Assembly: GCA_018350325.1 (NCBI GenBank)
Contig: JAEVLN010000012.1
Coordinates: 2,968,378 to 3,032,377, forward strand
Length of the DNA: 64,000 nucleotides
Source: Globodera rostochiensis
Lineage: Eukaryota; Nematoda; Chromadorea; Rhabditida; Heteroderidae
Reading direction: 5' to 3'
The position numbers and the translations under genes are program-made. Below, one piece after another: positions 12,301-23,118 of this stretch. Numbering within the stretch: position 1 is the first letter of the stretch; each line of letters begins with the position of its first letter. The notes beneath the pieces are model-generated. The model saw nothing but the letters and a program-made list of their open reading frames with translations. It made no database searches and was not told the origin of the DNA.

Positions 12301-15300
12301 GAAAGCAAAGTGCGGGCGGAGGGACGTCCAACGAAATGGGCAGCCGATGTTCGCCGGAGGGCGGCGCACTGTCCGACCCATCCAATTGCAGGGGCAGCCA
12401 GGAGAAACTGAAAATGGCATGCAATTCAAGAACGACCTGAACGGGTGCACTTACCCAATCGGCGTCTCGCCCATTATTTTCGTGTCGTCCCCTCTGGGCT
12501 TGCATGAAATGTGCAAAAAGGTGAAGCGCAGGTAAAAGCCTTCTTTGCTCCCCCAGGGCATGATCAACTTCCACTCTGTGCCGCCAAATTGGGCATGGCG
12601 AGAATGGTATTGAACCGTCGAGAACACTTCCCCTGCAAGTCTTCCGTCAGCAACAAATGCTTCCTCAATTCGTCGCTCCATTCTCCCGTTGAAAAGTTCG
12701 GCCTAAAAAAGTCAAAAAATTTCTGATAAATTTCCAACTCTCCCCCAACCTTTACAGAAATATTCCGTGCATTTTGGCCCGTTCGGGCCGTAAAATTTGC
12801 GCTTCGGGGGTAAACAAAAAGTAAATGACGCGGAAATGTGTGGACAAAGGCCATTTGGGAAGTCGGAAAAGGCAGCAAATCGATGGCAATGGACGGCGGC
12901 ACAAAATGATTTGGGTCGATCTTCAAATGATCGGCCCCCTCGGAAATGTTGGCCAAGTTTAGCTCAGAAAGTTCGGGCGACCAGACATGGAAACTCCTCG
13001 CAGAAAGTTCCTCCATGCGGACAATTTCCAAGTCGAAATGAATGTCCACGGGCACCTCAAACAAACCAAAGCTAAAGCAGAGATTGGAGTTACTGGGCGA
13101 GACAATCGTTTGATCAGTCCCATAGCTTTTGTCTAATTTTGCCCCCCAATCACTTGGCAATTACCCTATCCCCTCGGGGCTGCTGATGTCCAGCGGTTGT
13201 CGAAGCCAGCCAGTCCAAAAGTTCCGTTTCCGGCATTGGTTCAGAGCGTACAAAGTAATTAATGCGAACAGAAACTGAACGTTCTGACAATTTGCGGACC
13301 CAACAGCCGTCGACTAATTGAGTTGGATTGTGTGGGAAACGGTCCCCTGCTGCTGTTGTTGCTGAGGGGTTCGAAACGACTGTCCATGAGGAAGAATTGA
13401 CGAGGCGGGGAGGCAAAGGCGCAACCGGCGCCAGAGGAATGGCGGAACAGGAAAAGCGTTCTAAAATTGCTCAAAAAAAGGTTCAAATCTCGGACATCCC
13501 CAGCAGCCAAAAGGGCGAAAGATTATACCCCCGGGGGAAGGAATTGTCCGATCACTCGCCTGCGGTTGAAGTGCTGCATTCGCTGATCGAATCTTCCGCC
13601 GTCGCCGACCTGGCCACTCCGCCGTTTGTATTGTCCGACTCCACGGCCACGTCCAATGCCGCCACACTGGTGGTGGCCTGGACCATCGAATCGGTGAACG
13701 AACGATGAGGCGGCTGACTTCGGTTTAATTCGTCACAATTGCCGAAAGCATTGACCACCGTCCGAGCCAACGGCACGGCGACGAGTCCAATTTGTTGTCG
13801 GAATTTTATCCGATGGCTCGCATTGTTCGATTCGGCAGATATAATGGCGGTTGACGCGTTTCGACCTCTAAGGCTCTGAGCCTTTAATTTTAAACCGATT
13901 GGATGCAAATTAAAAATTATAAATTTTTTGTCCCGGATAAAATCGGCATTTGTAAAAGTTTGGACGGAAAGTCGGCATTTGTAAAAGTTTGGACGGAAAG
14001 TCGGCATTTGTAAAAGTTTGGACGGAAAGTCGGCATTTGTAAAAGTTTGGACGGACCTGCGGCCGCTTGGAGAACGCCTCCAGCGCCGTTTCCAACCCTC
14101 CGCGCTGAAGTGTCTTTTCGAGACGAAAGAAAAGCACCAGCGAATCCGCGCCTTTTTCATCGCATCCCCGCGGCAAAGAAAACAGCGCCCGCGGCGGATT
14201 TTCTGTGGAATCGAAGCGAAAGTCTTCGGACACTTTCCGCCGTTGGCGGACGTCGTAAAGGGCGGCCGAAATAAACAAAGCGTCGACGGAAGGGCCCAAA
14301 GACGCCTTGGGGGTCATTCGAACTCTTTTTAATTATGTCTCACTAATTAATACCCTGGAAAAAGTTGTAGAGAGGCGAATCTGTCCCGTCCAACAGTTTT
14401 TGAGCATCCAATCATTGTGACTTTCCAGGAAGCCGCCCTCTATCTGTGAAAGCGTTTTTCACTTTTTAAACAATTTCAGAAATGCCTCGGGCGGCATCAG
14501 ATTGGCCAAGACACTGCCCCTGTCTTTGGCCCGGGTCGTCGCGCGCCATTCGTCCGCCCGCTGTTCGGCCATCGCCGCCTCCTCCGCCACCGCCACCGTT
14601 TTGCCCCGTTTCGGCCCTCCCAACGACACATTTGGCGGTTGGCCCACGCCCTCGGCGTCGGCATAAATTTGTGGAGCCAATTCCCTGGCCAAATTTGCCC
14701 TTAGGGCCTTTGTCCGTCGGGCGTTTGTCTCCGTCGAAAGTTCGTCCCATCGATGGTCGATCACAGCATAATCTCTTTCATACCAATGGAGCAAGTCGCG
14801 CTCCGTCTCTCCCATACAATCACTTGGCCCCTCGGCCGTTTGACCTCTCAAAAATGGCACCGGCTTCTTCACCGTCCGCAGTTGGACATCGTTTTCGAGC
14901 ATATCCCTGAGTCTAAACAGCCAAAATGCCACCAAAAGAATGAAAGCAGTTTCAACTTTTAAGAAAATTGTTGTCTGGTTTTATGCGCATTTTGAAAACG
15001 TTTTAATTTTAAAGAATTTCCTGCGGCTAAGGGAAAGTTTTAATTTAGGCTAGTCCTGAGGCTTCTTAAGGAAATAAGAAATGTATTTATAATTAATTAC
15101 CTTTGCGGTGGCATATTCGGGCACCGAATTTCGCTGCGTGCAATTTGCCGGGACGAAAGAATGTCCTCCACGTCCAGCAGCGGCGATGGACACTCTTTGG
15201 CCTCAGTCGGCTGGGCCAAAAGACAAAAAAATCTCCGGGGGTTTTGTAAAATTTGCTTTTACTTTTTGCCCTTCCGCTTCCATTGGTTGTTTCTGTCCCA

Positions 15301-15419
15301 ACAGATTATTTTGGGTCAAATTGTTGTGCAGCAAAAAGTTACTGGCAATTGCACTGCGTCTTGGACGGCAATTGTTGCTGGTGGCGGTGCCATTGGCGGC
15401 GGCGGTTGGGGGGGAAGGG
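6356..15419 (-). CDS. DOCK6/7/8-type (DOCK-C) guanine nucleotide exchange factor; 5' end unresolved
   Basis: Many exons read right to left. N-terminal segments (about 15.4-14.4 kb) include PLLDVEDIL and an exon starting [13 protein letters not shown] that matches the DOCK-C N-terminal domain. [19 protein letters not shown] follows near 14.25 kb. The DHR-1 (C2-like) domain appears as [18 protein letters not shown] near 12.8 kb. Mid-protein helical segments occupy 11.8-8.2 kb. The catalytic DHR-2 domain is clear: [71 protein letters not shown] and [10 protein letters not shown]. The last exon is 6356-6538 ([18 protein letters not shown]). DOCK-C proteins load GTP onto Rac and/or Cdc42. The first visible exon begins at an acceptor (15419), so the initiator exon lies further right and was not found. 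Similarity to human DOCK7 is highest by eye. Confidence 0.93.
7721..7955. repeat. 39-bp minisatellite at a DOCK exon-intron junction, about 6 copies
   Basis: The unit is about 39 bp and contains CCAAACCGACCCCTCACCCG on the + strand. The array fills most of the DOCK intron 7669-7940 and begins inside the upstream exon. On the gene strand each unit reads ...CCATTGAACGGGTGAGGGG..., so it carries a copy of the real 5' splice site (AACGG|GTGAGG at 7941/7940). Some copies have GATGAGG or GCGAGG instead. Joining 7941 to the acceptor at 7669/7668 restores the DOCK frame ([12 protein letters not shown]), so the array is intronic. Confidence 0.85.
8640..8812. repeat. Poly-C-containing tandem repeat in DOCK, about 4 degenerate copies
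   Basis: The core AATTCGTAAATTTATAACCC, or close variants, recurs near 8632, 8670, 8740 and 8783, separated by C runs of variable length. It lies between DOCK exons and reads as non-coding. Confidence 0.7.
13943..14056. repeat. 29-bp tandem repeat, 4 copies, abutting a DOCK 5' splice site
   Basis: Units start at 13943, 13972, 14001 and 14030, exactly 29 bp apart, each beginning TCGGCATTTGTAAAAGTTTG. The rightmost copy runs directly into the donor CAG|GTCCGT of the DOCK exon (junction 14057/14056), so the array forms the first part of that intron. Confidence 0.9.
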
Positions 15420-15498
15420 CTAAACGGTCGCAAATAATTCAAAATAATTCAGAAAATATTCCATTCTTTTATTAAACTATTTTGATGGGGGGGGGAGG

Positions 15499-15756
15499 TT
15501 AAGGCTTTATGGTCTTTGTTAAGAGATTGGGTCCAGATGTGAACGAATTGCCCACACTGTTCGGCCGCTCCCAACCGCCGGTGTCCGCTGGCTGCCGACC
15601 CTTCCAATTTGTCCATTTCCCGTAGTCTTCCCGACCGCCGCCTTTTTTCTGCTCGATGAGTGCATTTAGCGCCAATTTATGGGCCGAATAAACAACCGCA
15701 AATAATGGCCGATGTTGGACCCTTCGGTGACATTTCTCTTTTTCTGTGGGCTCAGA
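15499..15756 (-). CDS. Unidentified terminal exon of a small protein
   Basis: The frame is open from 15756 to the stop at 15499. It contains VVYSAHKLALNALIEQKKG, then EDYGKWTNWKGRQP, GGWERPNSVGNSF and SGPNLLTKTIKP at the end. The composition is protein-like rather than the low-complexity translation seen around it. No ATG was found in frame, so a spliced start is likely. It sits between the DOCK 5' region and CCDC53, head-to-head with the latter. I do not recognise the family. A misread exon of the DOCK gene is possible, but the in-frame stop argues against it. Confidence 0.35.
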   Translation of the reverse strand, partial: SEPTEKEKCHRRVQHRPLFAVVYSAHKLALNALIEQKKGGGREDYGKWTNWKGRQPADTGGWERPNSVGNSFTSGPNLLTKTIKP

Positions 15757-16318
15757 TCAACGACAGTTGGAAATTTGAAAAACGCCGCCAGGGGAAAGAA
15801 TGGGAAAATTGGCGGGGGGGGGGGGATTTGTTGAACGGAAGCGAGAAAACGTCTGTTTTCTGTTGGATGTGAGGGTTATGCGGATGAGAAATGATCAGTG
15901 ATCACGGATAGATGAAAATGGGCGATGATTTGCCCTGGGGGAGGGGGAGGCGTCAAATCCGCTTCAATGAGGAAAAATGCGAATGAGCGGCAACAGATTG
16001 TTGGACTGGACGAGCGAGGGGAGGGGGGAGGAGGGGGGGGGGGGGAGGTAATGCTCATTTTGGTGGGGGGGGGGGGGCTTAAGTCGTCGATTCGGTCCAT
16101 CGTGCGACAAAACACCCTTTTCTAAATACAATAATTGATAATAGTGCATATCAATTAAAAACGAGGGAATTTTTGACAGGAATCTCTGAAAAGAAAAGCA
16201 ATTTTTAAAAGGATGATCAAAGCAAACGCAGACCAAATAAATTCTTCCAATCAGTCATTCGACATTGTCCCCACAAATCCAATTAAACTTGAATTAATGA
16301 TCAACAGGTCCGGTTTCG

Positions 16319-17219
16319 ATGGACAAGCATGACACGTTCGACGACGAATGGATGTTCCATTTGGATTTTGTCCGATCAGACATTGACCCGGCAACGGTTT
16401 GTTAAATGGGGTGGAGCTGTTGTTTAAAATGGCAACAACCCGACGGACTACGAAATGTCGAAGATTTTTGAATTTAGGTAAAACCGATCGAGACTCGTCA
16501 ATTAGCATCGGTGATCAATGAATTTCTTCTCCGATCGGCGGACATTCTCAACGAATTTTGTGCCAAATTTGAGGATCGGATGATGGAATTGGACCTCCGT
16601 CTGGACACTTTTGAACGAATGGTGACGCTCATGGAGAGAAAGGTCGGTCTATTGCTGAACCCTCAAATTTTTTTAATATAGAGAATTTAATTGTAATTGG
16701 AAAATTCTTAAAATTTGCAGCTTGAAAACATTCGCACTGACGAAGAAGCGAACTCAAAAGTTGTGACTGAAGTCGTTGCCGATAGTGAGGGGACGGCACT
16801 CGGAGAGGCGCAGAAAGAAACGCCCCGGGCTGCGCTGGTAGAGAATGAGACGGACGAAAGAGAGGAAAAAGCGCCGGAGGGGACGGTGAACGCTAAGGAA
16901 CACCCCCAAGTGGCCAAATACTTCCGAATGCTCAAAATGGTAATTGAAAATGCGTAATTATTTTCGTTTAAAACTCTCAGGGAGTGCCAGAGGCGGCGGT
17001 AAAGCAGAAAATGAGCAGTGAGGGGGTGGACGGTGCCATTTTGAAGTGGGTTTGGTTGGAGTGAACCGAAATGGGGGGGCGATAGAATTGATCTTTTGAC
17101 TCATATCAAATTTCAGCGATCCCGACAAACCGATGGCATTGCCAAAGAAACCGCGGGAAGAGGGACGGACTTCCCTCTCATCGACGGACGAATCATATTC
17201 CTCGACTTCAGAAGAATGA
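16319..17219 (+). CDS. ddl-1: WASH complex subunit 3 (CCDC53; nematode DDL-1)
   Basis: Five exons: 16319-16396, 16478-16642, 16721-16939, 16981-17045 and 17117-17219. The start is MDKHDTFDDEW. Exon 2 holds the conserved helix IETRQLASVINEFLLRSADI followed by the coiled coil KFEDRMMELDLRLDTFERM. Exon 3 is an acidic linker ending HPQVAKYFRMLKM. Exon 4 has the family block GVPEAAVKQKMSSEGVD, and the tail is serine/glutamate rich. This order (helix-coil-acidic-KYFRMLKMGVP) is that of CCDC53, a core subunit of the WASH complex that drives Arp2/3 actin assembly on endosomes. In C. elegans, DDL-1 also binds HSF-1. All splice sites are GT-AG. Confidence 0.93.
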
Positions 17220-17533
17220 AAACATTTTGTCGCTTTATCGACGCGGGAGGAGGCTAAATGTAAGGGGAACTACGACCGGCAGCTCGCTCACCCGAAAATG
17301 ACTCTCTTTTCCTGCACTCCCCCCTCCTCCCCACGGAGCTGTGTGGTTTCGTACATATTAATGTAATTAAATTATTAAACGACTTGAAAAATTAAAATCG
17401 GTAAAACAAATCCCTGCCGCTAAAACGACTTGTGAAATTTGTAATTCGATGACTTTGCACCATTACCGAGAACATAGAACTATCCGTTTTATTATGCACA
17501 TGCTAAGCGGTCGGAATGGAAGCAATTTAAGCA
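17220..17533. other. Short intergenic region, convergent 3' ends
   Basis: I see nothing coding between the CCDC53 stop and the stop of the coiled-coil gene on the other strand. Confidence 0.5.
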
Positions 17534-18071
17534 TTAGAAAGCCTGAAGCGACGAGACAAATGCCAACTCGGCTTCCACTTTTTCCAATTGAGCATTGAAG
17601 AACTCCTTCTCCGCTTCGATCTGTCGGTCAAGATTAGTTTCACACTGATTAAGCAATCGGATGTTCCGCTCGGACGCTTCCAATTTGGCAAGGTGGTTGT
17701 TCCTTCCCTAAATTCAATTTATTCATTGTTAATGTGTCGGAATGCCTAAAAATATGTCTTGGTGGGTGCACAAATTTGTCTTACCTTATCCATTTGCGCA
17801 GCAATGTTCCTCTCCTCTTCAATTTTAAGCCTCAATTCATTGTCACGCTTTCGAGGCCGAACGCCATTTGGAGCAAGAATGGGCTGATCGACTCCAAGGA
17901 TACTCCTCTAAAAGAACAAAATTCTCGCTCAATGTCAGTCATTCAATAGAAATCAACCTCTTGCGCAACCACTGTGCGCTTTAGTTGTCGCCAATTCTGA
18001 GAGCGCTCAGCCAGAAGAGCCGCATGTTCATCCGTAATTTCAATTTGGTTCTTCAAATGAGCACTGTGCAT
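17534..18071 (-). CDS. Small coiled-coil protein, family not recognised
   Basis: Three exons encode a protein of roughly 135 residues. It starts at 18071 with MHSAHLKNQIEITDEHAALL and continues LLAERSQNWRQLKRTVV. Exon 2 (from 17907) has SILGVDQPILAPNGVRPRKR, then the coiled-coil stretch ELRLKIEEERNIAAQMDK. Exon 3 continues the heptads through LEASERNIRLLNQCETNLD and ends ELAFVSSLQAF. About two thirds of the protein is predicted helix. The short length and coiled coil would suit an adaptor or complex subunit, but I cannot name it. It is divergently arranged with TRAPPC6. Confidence 0.72.
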
Positions 18072-18538
18072 TGTTACTTGCTAGATATGTATCTATCTGG
18101 GAAATAAACATCGTTTTAAAAATTGAATGGAGCAAGAGAACAAAAAAAAAGGCAATAAAATTCTCATTTTCCAAGGACATTCTTGGAAATAAGGACATTT
18201 TCAAAAGTACTATCCTTGCATTCAAGGACATATGGAAGCCCTGGTTTAGGTATACTCAAATGTTGAGTCTATGTGGTCAATCTCAAGCGCAAGTCCATGT
18301 GATGTTCTCTCTTTCAGTGGTTATGGCCAAAATATGTAATTTCCTTTTACTTTAGCTCATTTTAAATATGTGGCATAAAATCGATTTTTGAAAATTTGAA
18401 TTTTTGGAAAATGTTGTGGTTTTGAATTGCCAAATGAGGTCGTCATACTCGTATTTTCGACTCCAAAACCGAAAAAACCCATACTTTGATTGGTTCTGAG
18501 CGTTGGGACTTCAAACGTTTGAGCTTTTTTATCAGGCG
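18072..18538. other. Divergent intergenic region (shared promoter region)
   Basis: This AT-rich stretch separates the start of the coiled-coil gene (-) from the TRAPPC6 start (+). I found no clear coding sequence or named motif. Confidence 0.5.
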
Positions 18539-19518
18539 ATGATTTCCTCACTCGGCAATTTGCTTCCCAACGTTGACTTCCCCTTCGTTTACTTGCACAA
18601 TGAAATGGTCAAATACTTCCAAGAAAGGGACAAACGCATGGAGGAACAAAGGCAAATGTGGATGCAAAAGCTTAAGCATTTGTCAGACGGAGGAACGGGC
18701 GAATTGCTGGAAGGGCTGGACGCTCAGATGATGAGCGACCGGATATTCGCCCAGGTACTGTTGATTCTTTGATCAAGACATAAATATTTGGACATATGTC
18801 CTTTTAATTAGTAGACAAAATAAACATTAAATAAAATATACACGTTCCATAAAGCTAAAGTGCCTGCTTCTTAGCGAAATGCTGTGACTCGACTCGAATC
18901 TTCTGGCTTTCGTGTGGGTTATGTGCTAGCAGAACGCTTTTCCAAGGATTTACCTCGTTTCTCGAACGAATTGGACAAAATGAAGTTCATCTGCAAGGAG
19001 TTTTGGGCCAGCACTTTCGGGAAGGGAGTAGACAAACTGAGCACAAATCACCAGGCGAGAATTTTTTGGGGAAATTCGATTGAGTGGGCGTAGTCAGAAA
19101 ACGTTTTAGTTCTGGTGGGTTACGGTTAAAATTGTAATTTATGCCTTTTATGTTAAGAAATTTTCCCTTGAGCTCGGGGGCTATTTTTAGAGTTCCCGCC
19201 GATGTGCGCCATTTAAGCCAAGCACTCAAAAAATTCTTTCTCCACATTTTAGGGTATTTACATCATCCAGGATAACAAATTTCACACGGTGGTCTCTTTC
19301 TCCGAAGGAACTCAATACCTCGCTGATTCCATTCCCTACTTGGCCTTCCCCGCCGGTATCGTCAGAGGCGCTCTCGAGTCCTTAGGTGGGCACTCCGTTA
19401 TTATAGCAATGGGGAGCCCTTCAACCCTCCAATACATTTAGGCCTTCTGGCAACTGTCACTGTGCAAGTGGAAAAGATGCCAGTGGTCAAATTTAGCATT
19501 CAATTGGAAAAGACCTAA
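18539..19518 (+). CDS. TRAPP complex subunit 6 (TRAPPC6, BET3-like)
   Basis: Four exons: 18539-18754, 18875-19054, 19253-19385 and 19442-19518. The N-terminus has PFVYLHNEMV, like the start of human TRAPPC6, then a charged insert. Exon 2 matches strongly: ESSGFRVGYVLAERFSKD, NELDKMKFICKEFW and KLSTNHQ. Exon 3 gives GIYIIQDNKFHTVVSF and YLAFPAGIVRGALESLG, and the end is VKFSIQLEKT. TRAPPC6 heterodimerises in the TRAPP core that tethers vesicles and activates Rab1/Ypt1 at ER-Golgi. Intron 2 appears to use a GC donor (CACCAG|GCGAGA) with a normal AG acceptor; the family alignment supports this joint. The charged insert near residues 25-60 is longer than in the human protein. Confidence 0.93.
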
Positions 19519-19926
19519 ACATTTGTTCGACGCGAATTGTGTACGCCTTTCAAATGTTAAACTCGTAGCCACCTCTAAGTATGAATCATTGTTGCGCAAG
19601 GGGCGCGGGTTGAGAGCGACTTACCCAGAAAAAAGCGCAGTTGAGAAATTCGATCTTCGAACTAGATAACGGCATTTTGAAAACCAAAAATCCAGAGCCG
19701 TGGAGGCCTGGATCCAGGGTTCGAATTTTTTGACTCCCCTGAGTAAGTGTCTGAAGTTACCCCTTGCGCGCCTAGACTAATTCTATTTATAAAAATAAGC
19801 AATTATGCAAAATCATGTCAAAAATGTCGTGTATATATGCAAATTACCAGCGTAATAGAATAAAACGATTTGGGGAAATAATAACAAAAGGCATTTGAAT
19901 TTTTGTTTCTGGTTTTCCCGATGGAA
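19519..19926. other. Intergenic region between convergent genes
   Basis: AT-rich with no coding signal. A GGTTCGAA string near 19718 has no cloverleaf around it. Confidence 0.5.
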
Positions 19927-22455
19927 TTAATCGAGCAACTTCTTCTGATAAATCTCGTAACACATCCGTTCGCGGAAATAGGATATATGCTTCTGCGTGA
20001 AAGTGATTGGCGCTCTGCGCGAGGCATATTCTGCGAATAAGCAGCTGAACATGCCACAATCGGAAAAGTTGGATTGCCGGGGGATGTCCTGTAATAATGT
20101 TTAAACTAGGGAAAAGCGGAAGTTAGCAAGTATTTTTTATTCAATTAATTCAAATAATACCTTCCGACATTCCATTGTCCATCCACTCGAACTGAACTGT
20201 TGCTTTCTCTTGTCAATCGATTCGTCTCCCAAATAATCGCTGAAATTTTTTTTTCCGAAACAATTGTAAAAAAAGCAGATGCCTTAAAAGCTGAAGACAT
20301 GTTTCATTGCTACCGGACATCGAATCGTAGTAGTCGACCTTCCTCTCTTTGAGATCGATTACCTTTAGAAAAATAAATTACCCCACAGTTGTTTTGAAGA
20401 CGCAGTTTTCAGGTTATAGGCCAATTAACCAAAACCCGGTATTTTTGATATCAATGAAACGCCGGTATGATCTGCCCCTCCCCATCATTTTATATGGTTT
20501 CTTACCGCCATGCACCAGTGGTTTGGTAGATGGACCGGGACGATGAGAATTTCGTAGGAGAATATGTCGACTTTTCGTGTCCACCGTTTAACGCCCGCAA
20601 AGCCATTCGTTTGGAGTTTTTGATAGAAGAATGTGTTGAATGTGTATACCTGAAAAATGGCTATTTGCTTATTACTCAAATAACCGATCAAACCGCACAT
20701 TTGGAAGGTTGGGATCCTTGCTGTTCCTCTCCACAATCAGATTTAGGAAGAAGTTAATGACTAAATAAGCGGATAGATACAAAAATAGCAATCAATGATT
20801 GGATACCTTCGTCATTGAGCCATTCCGATCCATGAAGTGTGAGAAGGTCCTTTCGCGTGATGTCAGCCCCAAATCCACTGACAAAAACCTTAGTAAAAGG
20901 CTCCGATCGCGACCAAATGATTTTTACGCTCTGCTTGGCGGCATTGGACAATTCTGTAAACAGAAAATGGATGCTTGTCACAAAAGAAAATGCATTATTT
21001 TATCGACCTGGAAACTCCTCCTTCGGCGGCACTCTCCGCTCGAGCACTAACCCCTCAAGCTGTAGCCGGACTCTCCTGTCCTCCTCTTCAATGAGTTCCC
21101 TATTGTGGCGCGACTTTTCTCTTAATCGGACCTCCTTTTCCAAACGCTGAGCTTCTTTCTTTCGGTCTTCCTGTTCATCGTTGTATTTCTTCCCACGCCA
21201 CCATTGTTGGAAAGGCCGAAACAGCATTGACGTAACCGAAGGCTTCTAGACATATTTATTATTTATTTTCCTGCAAATCCTTACAATTTAAAACGCTAAA
21301 ACAAAGTTTCTGTTTCGTCTCCATAATTTCAAATAGTGCATTTATCTATGTTTTTTAAATTTTTAACAATCGTTCTATATGTAGAAATAAGCATTTTGCA
21401 AAAGTTTTTATGATTGACTTTTGAACCTCTTGTTTTATGCATTCAGAAGTGGCGAGTGACGATTCCTTTCTGCTCGACGACGGCGTTTCCATCATCGCCG
21501 CTTGTGAAACAATTTTGCTGGCTTCTTCTTTCTTTTCCTTCAGAAATGGCCTCGATCGTTCCGACGAATTGTTCGTTTGATACATCCCCGGCATAGGCGT
21601 GGAAGTTTTGGATGGATTAAAGCTTTTCGTTAGGATTGTGCTCAGGCCATTGCTATAAGAATATCGGTTATCCAAATTTCCATAGATTTTAAGAATATTA
21701 AATAAACCTGTCCAAATGGCGAAATTGTCCTGCCGCTGAGGTCGTGTGTATTTTATTTTCCTTATTTGGCAAATTCGTAATGTCCCAGCCGTCGATTGTC
21801 TTTTTCATATAAGCCAATTTATCCTTGATGGAAAACCCAGCATATTTGTTCGGAATAGGGCTGAGATCCTCAATGTTTGTCACAGATTTGTAGAGAATTT
21901 TGTTAAGCCGATGGTTCTTGGAGGCCGACGAATAGGGATTGTAACGACTTCGATCATTTCTTTGGGAATTCTCAAGGTTCTTCAAAAAGAGATCATTCAC
22001 TTGCGACTCCTGCTGATGGCCGTATATCCTAAAAAAATTTATCTTAAAACAATTTTATCATTCAAAAATGGACGGTCGCAGTCAACTCGACCCAGACAAG
22101 TTTGAAACATCATAACTTTTTTGATAGTTAACCAAATCAAAAATCTCGATACCATTCGTAAGCACTAGGACCACAATCCACAAGGTACTAATTTTAAATA
22201 AAACAAAAAATACTCGCGAAACCGGAAGCGATTGCTAGCCAAGGGAACGGGCTCTTGGCTGATGGCGGAAAATTGAGAGTTAGTCGATTTTTCAAAGAAA
22301 TTCAATCCGTCGCCAAAATGATGATGTGTGCTAAATTTGCTGGCAATGTTGTTGGTCACATCAAATCGTGATGGTCTGTAGAAACTGCTTAACGGATATT
22401 TAAATGCAGAAGAAAACGAAGATTCCGGATTAAAGGTAGTATCTGTGCTAAGCAT
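19927..22455 (-). CDS. ulp-1: SUMO-specific protease of the ULP1/SENP1 type
   Basis: The gene runs from a start at 22455 ([18 protein letters not shown]) to a stop at 19927. The N-terminal half is Ser/Asn-rich and then highly charged ([20 protein letters not shown] near 21.1 kb), as in other ULP1 proteins. The C48 cysteine-protease domain is intact. It begins [20 protein letters not shown] and continues [28 protein letters not shown] carries the catalytic His, [10 protein letters not shown] the Asp, and [16 protein letters not shown] the oxyanion Gln and nucleophilic Cys. It ends [19 protein letters not shown]1/SENP enzymes mature SUMO and remove it from nuclear targets. Exon edges in the N-terminal half are approximate. 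Confidence 0.92.
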
Positions 22456-23118
22456 TGCTAAATACTAGTAAATATAAATCAGATATTATTAATTCATCAA
22501 TACTTAAACAAACAACAAATCAATCTGGGGGGGGGGTATCTTGGCGGGCTGTTAAAATTTCTGTCTTTTTTCGTCAACTTCTGCTTTTTATTTTGCCTTT
22601 TAACCGCTGACAATTTATATCTAAATCGCAATCCCCTTTTCCCTCCATGTTTTACGGAGCGCATTGTCCTGAAATTAAAGAAATAAGACCCATTAGAGCG
22701 AGATGAATTTGATGATAAAATCAGTAATACCGCAGTCTCGTTAAAAATCTTTAAGGGTGTTTGGGCAAAAGTGGATGGGTGTTTTTAGGCAAAAAGAATT
22801 TCTGGACTTTGCCCAAAAAAAATTACTCGAGTGTGGTACTTCGACCAGTATTTTCCACATTGTTTTTAGTCGGGATTTCGTCGTTAAAGGCTTTTCGGGG
22901 CTAAAAAAACCTTACTAGGCATCTGTACCTAGTTCAGCCATTTTTTCCGAATCCATTAAGAAAAGGCTATAAAATTCCAATTTATCTTGCCAATACACAA
23001 TGTGAGGAGAAAAATATGTATACATGAGACAACTGCAGATACACAATGTTAGAAATCTACATACAAACATAGGGACAGACAACAAATATTTGACACAGTA
23101 AATTATGATCGTAATGTA
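22456..23118. other. Intergenic, AT-rich, no feature recognised
   Basis: One G run lies near 22528. I see no open frame with protein-like composition on either strand. Confidence 0.5.

Noticed and set aside
19690..19740. GGTTCGAA string resembling a tRNA B box
   Set aside because: No cloverleaf or A box is present at the right distance.
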